Assembly (NCBI GenBank): GCA_009692425.1
Contig: SHZF01000001.1
Coordinates: 62,001-126,000 of the forward strand
Length of the DNA stretch: 64,000 nt
Origin: Myxococcales bacterium
Lineage (GTDB): Bacteria; Myxococcota_A; UBA9042
Direction: 5' to 3'
Each line of letters opens with the position of its first letter. The first letter of the stretch is position 1. Made by a program: the position numbers and the translations under genes. The notes beneath the pieces were generated by a model, which saw only the letters and a program-made list of their open reading frames with translations, was not told the origin of the DNA and ran no database searches. Positions 59,035 through 64,000 of this stretch are shown here, piece by piece.

Positions 59035-60616
59035 TAACTTGACGCTCATGCGTGCACTCGCGGGACTTACGGCTGCGGCGGCGGTATGGGCGCCGGCCGC
59101 CTTTGCCATCGACGGCCCTGGTGCGGCGACGCCGACCGGCGCAGGTGCGGGCGGGGAGCTACGCGAGACCGTGTGCAGCGACCGTCGCGACGACGACGGC
59201 GACGGCCTAACGGATTGTGCCGACCACGACTGCGCGGGCAACGTTGCGTGCAACGTGGGCGCCGGAAGCGAGAACTCCGATGCGCGCTGCAGCGACTGGT
59301 TCGACAATGATGGCGACGGCTTCATCGATTGCGACGACGCCGACTGCGAAGGCGGCGCCGTGACCGTGTGCAAGGGCTCGTGGCGCGGCCCGCTCGACGG
59401 AGGCGCGGCTGCAGTTGGACCTCCGGAGGACGACATGCCCGAACTGAAAGAGGGGATGTCGGTCGAAGACCTGCTCGGCAAGGGCGCAGACAAGGACGGC
59501 GAGCGCAGCGACGAGGTGTGTTCAGACGGCTTGGACAACGACCGTGACGGGCGCATCGACTGCGCTGACCTCGGCTGTCGCTTCGACCCCGACGTCAACG
59601 TGTGCCGGAGCAGTCCAGGAATGCGCTTCAGCATCAGTGGCGCGATCGAGGCGTCGCACGAACTGGTGAAGTCGCAGTCCGACGTTCGGTTTTCCCGACT
59701 CCAACTGCGCACGTTCGGGCAGATTCCGGGCGTCGACAGTTCGTTCTACTACGTCGGCATGCGCGGAGAGCGCACGCCGCGGGTCACCTTTGCAATGTTC
59801 CAGGTGCCGATCGGTGCCCGCGGACACTTCATCGGCGTGAACAGCGGCGGCGGCGGCTTGTCGATGCAGCCGGTGCTGTCGTCGACGAAACACATGTTGA
59901 TCGAGCCAGCCTACTACGTGTACAGCGCGTTCCAGCCGGGCAACGGGGCCGCCGTCGAGGCATCGGGTCCGCTTGCCGAGACGCTGCGACTGGAATACCG
60001 CACCTACGTTGCTGGCGGTTCCGGTCGCTCGACGGGCAGCGTTGGCGGGACGTACTTCGTCAACGACGCACGCATCTTCACCTGGTCGACCGGCGTGGCG
60101 CTGCGGATCCATCCGTTCGGGTACATCAGCCGCCTGGAGTCGCCGTTCCTGTACACCCCAGCTGCGACGGCCCTTTCCATCGACTTCGGGGCGAAGTTCG
60201 ACCAACGGCCCCAAGAACGGTTCCCGGCCGTGCACGCAGGCACGTTTTTCCGATCCGGCCGATTCGTCGCTCTGGCCGAAGTCTATGCCAAGCGGAATCT
60301 CGACATCGATTTCGACGGCATCGCGTACAACGTCCAGGCGGGCTTTCTTGCGTGGCCGAAGCGAGTCCTGATTGCAGCAGATTTTGGCGAGTTCCTTGCG
60401 CGCGGCACCATGGCCGGGTTGAAGGACAAGCCGGACTCCGAGGTGAAGAAGCAGCGCGACGAACGCCAGTGGCGCGCCGCCGCGCACTACTTCTTCTACC
60501 GCAGCGTCGGCGTCCTGTCGGCGGTCTATCGTGACCGCACGTTGGCGCCGGCGATCGGCGACAGCGTTCCCACCCGGGAGCGCGAGGCCAGCATGATCGT
60601 GCAGTTCCACTTCTAG
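59030..60616 (+). CDS. outer-membrane beta-barrel protein with three N-terminal Cys/Asp repeats
   Basis: A 528-residue protein with a signal peptide (to about 27, AAFA). Three repeats of the same type as in the preceding gene follow ('CSDRRDDDGDGLTDCADHDC', 'CSDWFDNDGDGFIDCDDADC', 'CSDGLDNDRDGRIDCADLGC'). The rest (about 205-528) alternates amphipathic strands and ends with phenylalanine ('SMIVQFHF'), the usual outer-membrane barrel signature. It resembles porin-like families of Myxococcota. It probably ends the exbB operon. The repeat region should face the periplasm or the surface near the barrel mouth. Confidence 0.83.
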   Translation: MNNLTLMRALAGLTAAAAVWAPAAFAIDGPGAATPTGAGAGGELRETVCSDRRDDDGDGLTDCADHDCAGNVACNVGAGSENSDARCSDWFDNDGDGFIDCDDADCEGGAVTVCKGSWRGPLDGGAAAVGPPEDDMPELKEGMSVEDLLGKGADKDGERSDEVCSDGLDNDRDGRIDCADLGCRFDPDVNVCRSSPGMRFSISGAIEASHELVKSQSDVRFSRLQLRTFGQIPGVDSSFYYVGMRGERTPRVTFAMFQVPIGARGHFIGVNSGGGGLSMQPVLSSTKHMLIEPAYYVYSAFQPGNGAAVEASGPLAETLRLEYRTYVAGGSGRSTGSVGGTYFVNDARIFTWSTGVALRIHPFGYISRLESPFLYTPAATALSIDFGAKFDQRPQERFPAVHAGTFFRSGRFVALAEVYAKRNLDIDFDGIAYNVQAGFLAWPKRVLIAADFGEFLARGTMAGLKDKPDSEVKKQRDERQWRAAAHYFFYRSVGVLSAVYRDRTLAPAIGDSVPTREREASMIVQFHF

Positions 60617-60765
60617 ATTGGACTGCGGCTGAGCGTGCCCTGGGGTCTGGAAACCCATTGATTTGACGACGAGCGTCGCGCTGCTGCCGACGCGACCGCG
60701 GAAAACCCTCTGCCAGAGCGAACCCTGATCCGTGCACCGCGAGCGCGGGCACGGCGGGGGCGGTC

Positions 60766-63267
60766 TTGCAACGGTGGGGATTCTTGGCGGGCAGGGTGTG
60801 GGCACCGGGCGCAGCGGCAGCGACCGTGGGCGCCGCTGCCGGCGTCGCCGTGCCGTTGTGGTGGCCGCTGCTCGTGGCGCTGACGGTGTGGTGTGCTGCG
60901 TTGGCGGGATTGGCGTGGCGGGCACGTCGGGTCGTGGTCTGCCGGGCGGCTGCGTGGACGGCAATGAGCGCAGGCATGGGTTGCCTTGCCGCCCTGCCGG
61001 TCGAGCCCCTGCCCGTCGTTGTCCTCGCCCAGCCGACCGCCATCCACACGTTGGTCGCAGTCGAAGAGTCCACCGCGACACGCTTCGGCAGCCAGGTCAC
61101 GGTCGCTTGGCTCCGATCTGACCGCAGCGTGCCGTTCGCCGGTTCGCGGGCCCTGGGAGCCGTACGACTCACGATGCGCGCACCAGGATTCGTCGGCGCA
61201 GTTCGGTGCGGCGAAACCGTGCGTGTCGTCGGCCGAATGGAGCCTCTGGCAGGCTATGCCAACCCGCGTGCGTGGGATCCCCGGCCCGACGCCCTGCGCG
61301 CCGGAATCGCCGGGGTGCTGGACGTGGACGGGTCCGGGAGCCTGGCAGTCGTCGACGCACGTTGGTGGCGGCATGGGCTGGTCACCACTGCTCACTGCAC
61401 GCTGGCAAGGCCCTTTGGCCACGCCCGCCGCTACCTCGCGGCCCGGGTTCGCGCCAGCCTGCCCGCGTGGGAGGCTGGGGTCGTCAATGCGTTCGCGCTC
61501 GGCGACACGAGTTCCCTCGACCCGGCGCTGTCCGCGGTGCTCCGCGCCAACGGGACGGCACACATCATCGCCGTGTCGGGCAGCCACTTGACGTTGGTTG
61601 TCGCAGTCCTCGCCTGGTTCCTGGTGCACGCCATCGGGGCCGCGATGCCTGGCGTGTTCCGCCGCTGTTCCCGCCGCATGTGCCTCGCACTCGTCTGCGT
61701 GAGCGCGAGTTGGAGCTATGCGGCCCTCACCGGCGCTCCGCCAAGCGCCGTGCGGGCAGCATTCATGGTCTCGGTCGTCGGCGTCGTGCGCGCGACGGCT
61801 CACGCCGCCGACGTCGTCGAAGCGCTCGGCTTTGCGGTGTGCGCGATGATCGCCCTCGACCCGGAAACCGTGTGCGACGAAGGCTGGCTGCTGTCGGTCG
61901 CAGGGGTGATCGGTCTCTTGCGTGCCGGAGAATTGTGGCAGGCAGACGTCCGCGCGACCGCAACCCGGACGCTGGCTGGGCGGGTGCGTGCAGGGGTTGC
62001 CGGGTGCGCGCAGGCCAGCCTGGCCGCATCGATGGCGACGGCCCCCGTCGTGACGCTCGCATTCGGGAGCCTCGCCCTCACCGGACCCGTCGCCAACTTT
62101 TTCGCCGCACCGTACGCCGGCGCGATCGCATTGCCGTGGAGCCTCTTCGCAACCGGGGTCGCGGCCATCTCCAACGGCGCAGTCGCCTCAGCCACGGCCG
62201 CCGTCACCCCATGGGTCCTGTGGCCTCTGCGAGCGCTCGCATCGACTTCGCCGGCGGACTGGGCCGTGTGGTGGCCCGTGTCTCCGGGCGGCTGGTGCGC
62301 CGTGTGCGCCCTGCCGGCGTTGTTGTGGATGGCCTCGTGGACGGCGAAGAAGTGCGTCGCCATCGGTTGCGTCGGTCTTGTCGGGTTGGCCGGCGAGGGA
62401 ATGGCCCGGCACGACACTGCGCGGCCGCTCGTCGAAGCCTGGTTCCTCGATGTCGGCCATGGTGACGCCACGCTGCTGCGCCTGGCCGACGGGCGCACGA
62501 TGCTGGTCGATGCCGGCGGCGTGGCCGGCGACGGTGGCCGGAGTGGGGATCTTGCCGTGGCACCTGTCCTGCACGGCCTCGGGATCGGCAGAATCGACGT
62601 GCTGGTGCTCTCGCACGCGCACCCTGACCACGGCAACGGCCTGGTCTCCATCGTGCGCGCGTTCGACATCGGAGAGTTCTGGTGGAATGGCCAGGGCCCG
62701 CTGACGCCCGAGATCACGGCGGCCGTCGCAGAAATGACACGGCGACGGGTGCCCGTGCGCCGATTCGCCGCACGAGACCCCCGCATGTTCGCATTCGGCG
62801 CTTCGACTGTGCGCGTGCTGTGGCCTCGCGGGGTCGGGGCGCCGTTCGAGTCCCACCTCGGCCAGAACGACAACTCGCTCGTGCTCGAGGTGTCGATGGG
62901 GCCGACGCGCTTGCTCCTGACCGGGGACATCGAGTTCGCCGCGGAGTCGGCCCTGGTCGCCCGCGGTGCCGCTCGCCACGCCGACATCGTCAAGGTGCCC
63001 CACCACGGCAGCTTGACGTCGAGTTCGCCGGAGTGGCTTGCAGCCGTGAGTCCGAAGCTTGCCATTGCCAGCGCCCGGCCTTGGGCGCGGTGGCCGCTGC
63101 CACATTCCGAAGTGCGGGCCAGGTACGTCGCGGCTGGCGCTCCTTTGTGGGAAACGTGGCGCGGAATGGTCCACGTCGAGTTCGGTCCGGACGGCGTCGC
63201 CGCGTCACAAGGGGGACGATCGTTCCATTTGGCGCGCACCGTCCGCGCCTGTAGCGAGGGAACATGA
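60766..63267 (+). CDS. comEC: ComEC/Rec2 DNA-uptake channel
   Basis: An 833-residue protein of the competence channel family that moves single-stranded DNA across the inner membrane. An N-terminal hydrophobic block and OB-like part (about 75-165) precede the ComEC channel ('AFALGDTSSLDPALSAVLRANGTAHIIAVSGSHLTLVVAVL' and about ten helices). A C-terminal metallo-beta-lactamase domain starts at about 560 with FLDVGHGDATLL and SHAHPDHGNG, then 'LLLTGDIEF' and 'KVPHHGSLTSS'. TTG 60766 is the first start in frame; a later GTG is possible. The HxHxDH motif is complete, so the domain may be an active nuclease. Confidence 0.95.
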   Translation: MQRWGFLAGRVWAPGAAAATVGAAAGVAVPLWWPLLVALTVWCAALAGLAWRARRVVVCRAAAWTAMSAGMGCLAALPVEPLPVVVLAQPTAIHTLVAVEESTATRFGSQVTVAWLRSDRSVPFAGSRALGAVRLTMRAPGFVGAVRCGETVRVVGRMEPLAGYANPRAWDPRPDALRAGIAGVLDVDGSGSLAVVDARWWRHGLVTTAHCTLARPFGHARRYLAARVRASLPAWEAGVVNAFALGDTSSLDPALSAVLRANGTAHIIAVSGSHLTLVVAVLAWFLVHAIGAAMPGVFRRCSRRMCLALVCVSASWSYAALTGAPPSAVRAAFMVSVVGVVRATAHAADVVEALGFAVCAMIALDPETVCDEGWLLSVAGVIGLLRAGELWQADVRATATRTLAGRVRAGVAGCAQASLAASMATAPVVTLAFGSLALTGPVANFFAAPYAGAIALPWSLFATGVAAISNGAVASATAAVTPWVLWPLRALASTSPADWAVWWPVSPGGWCAVCALPALLWMASWTAKKCVAIGCVGLVGLAGEGMARHDTARPLVEAWFLDVGHGDATLLRLADGRTMLVDAGGVAGDGGRSGDLAVAPVLHGLGIGRIDVLVLSHAHPDHGNGLVSIVRAFDIGEFWWNGQGPLTPEITAAVAEMTRRRVPVRRFAARDPRMFAFGASTVRVLWPRGVGAPFESHLGQNDNSLVLEVSMGPTRLLLTGDIEFAAESALVARGAARHADIVKVPHHGSLTSSSPEWLAAVSPKLAIASARPWARWPLPHSEVRARYVAAGAPLWETWRGMVHVEFGPDGVAASQGGRSFHLARTVRACSEGT

Positions 63268-63295
63268 TCACGCGTGCAGGACCGCGTTTGAGCGC

Positions 63296-63481
63296 TCAGA
63301 AAATCGGCAACGGCGGCCTCTTCCAAGCCTGGAATACCGGGCACGTCCGCGCATATGGGCAACTGTGCTGGCAGACGTTCACATCGACGGTCGCCCGGTT
63401 CTTGCGTTTGGGGCACGGCAAGAAGCGACCGCCGGCAACGGCGACGTTGGACAAGACTCTGGAGGGGACGCGAACGCGCAC
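63296..63481 (-). CDS. small Cys-containing protein
   Basis: A 61-residue frame from GTG 63481. It carries CPKRKNRATVDVNVC followed by QHSCPYARTC, i.e. C-x14-C-x3-C-x5-C, a spacing suited to zinc or an iron-sulfur cluster. Third codon positions are mostly G or C, like real genes here. No other gene covers the 245 bp between comEC and the YfhO-like gene. No promoter or strong ribosome site was found, so it remains tentative. Confidence 0.4.
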   Translation of the reverse strand: MRVRVPSRVLSNVAVAGGRFLPCPKRKNRATVDVNVCQHSCPYARTCPVFQAWKRPPLPIF

Positions 63482-63512
63482 AGTGCAGCGATACGCGAGG
63501 ATCCGCGGCGGG

Positions 63513-64000
63513 TCAATGGCGCAAGTTGCGCGCCGCGATCACGGCTCCGCCCATCAGGAGCACGGCACAAAACGAAATCGTTGCGCCGAGGGCGAGTCCC
63601 GGAGCGGAAAACCGCCAAGTCACAAGGTGATGGCCGGTGCTCACGACCACTCCCCGATACGCTCCATCGACCCGAACCGCCTCGGCCGGGGCACCGTCAA
63701 TGGTCGCGTGCCACCCCGCATGGTAGGCGTCGCGCAGGACGACCAACGCCGGTGTCGCCGTCGCCACATCCAACTCGACGTGGTGTGGCCCGATGTCGCG
63801 CAACTGAACCGAGCCGCCCATCGCGGAGACGGGTGCAGGACGGTCGGCAATGACCGTGTCTGGCGGCAGCCCCTCAAGCATCTCGATGGCGGTGCCGGTG
63901 TCGGGCTCCACGTGTACGTGTGCGGGGATGCCTGCCCGGGAATACGGCTGCGGGTGAGCGCGCAGCGTGCGCCCGCCGCTCAAGTGAGCAATCGTGGACC
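63513..64000 (-). CDS. C-terminal part of a YfhO-like membrane protein
   Basis: The frame is open to the window edge, so the gene starts outside. The visible 162 residues hold the conserved end of YfhO-family glycosyltransferase-like membrane proteins: 'DAYHAGWHATIDGAPAEAVRVDGAYRGVVVSTGHHLVTWRFSAPGLALGATISFCAVLLMGG', a beta domain followed by the last transmembrane helix. In Gram-positive bacteria, YfhO glycosylates lipoteichoic acid; in Gram-negatives the role is not known. The protein should be several hundred residues longer. Confidence 0.78.
   Translation of the reverse strand, partial: STIAHLSGGRTLRAHPQPYSRAGIPAHVHVEPDTGTAIEMLEGLPPDTVIADRPAPVSAMGGSVQLRDIGPHHVELDVATATPALVVLRDAYHAGWHATIDGAPAEAVRVDGAYRGVVVSTGHHLVTWRFSAPGLALGATISFCAVLLMGGAVIAARNLRH

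Noticed and set aside
1-64000. tRNA genes, CRISPR arrays, insertion sequences and riboswitches
   Set aside because: Scanned by eye for T-loop cores, repeat-spacer arrays, transposase motifs and known riboswitch cores; none was convincing. A covariance-model search was not possible here.

Overview
The window is a high-GC chromosomal segment. Its gene content points to a Myxococcota-type (former delta-proteobacterial) predator or soil bacterium. The signs are many lipoproteins with Asp- or Cys-rich repeats, a membrane Ser/Thr kinase with a PEGA-like tail, an FHA-GGDEF protein, and proteins ending in the AgmX/PglI (TonB-like) tail. They also include an ExbB-ExbD-ExbD set resembling the M. xanthus AglRQS motor, a Tgl/PilF-like TPR lipoprotein, and meso-DAP-type MurE. 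The lineage is inferred from these families and not proven by a marker gene. No phage, insertion sequence, CRISPR array, tRNA or rRNA was seen.

Layout. 1-4843 (+): the end of an acyltransferase E2 gene, an ECF sigma / anti-sigma / exported protein trio, and a TPR-PEGA protein with an FGE-like lipoprotein. 4932-10256 (-): a tightly overlapping six-gene operon, grx - lipoprotein - lysC - LolB-like lipoprotein - tmk - Ser/Thr kinase. 10333-15031 (mostly +): ruvX, then a run of envelope and lipoprotein genes. 15035-22521 (-): grpE, two large lipoproteins behind an FHA-GGDEF gene, an SDR and coaE. 22538-26544 (-): two paralogous proteins with FHA-like N-termini and AgmX/PglI tails. Their last 249 bp are 99% identical, although the rest has diverged strongly.

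26839-30202 (+): a CHAT-like lipoprotein, ribH, nusB and a stand-alone M17 N-terminal domain. 30210-33016 (-): a MepA endopeptidase fused to HEAT repeats, and pgsA. 33186-34806 (+): a DsbD-like thioredoxin reductase and rpmE.

34901-50678 (-): the division and cell wall (dcw) cluster, mraZ-rsmH-ftsL-TPR-ftsI-murEF-mraY-ftsW-murG-ftsQ-ftsA-ftsZ. It carries a fused murE-murF gene and lacks murD, murC, murB and ddl. A TPR lipoprotein gene sits between ftsL and ftsI. A strong promoter is followed directly by four MraZ-type repeats.

51218-54164: a lipoprotein, a NUDT19-like Nudix hydrolase and a TPR protein. 54493-60616 (+): a probable six-gene operon, exbB-exbD-exbD, an exported SNase-like nuclease, a protein with eight Cys/Asp repeats, and an outer-membrane barrel with three copies of the same repeat. 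60766-64000: comEC, a small Cys protein and the end of a YfhO-like gene.

The most interesting theme is a possible envelope-spanning, proton-motive-force-driven system. It would consist of the ExbB/ExbD/ExbD motor, two TonB-like AgmX-tail proteins, and surface or barrel proteins carrying a shared metal-binding-type repeat.
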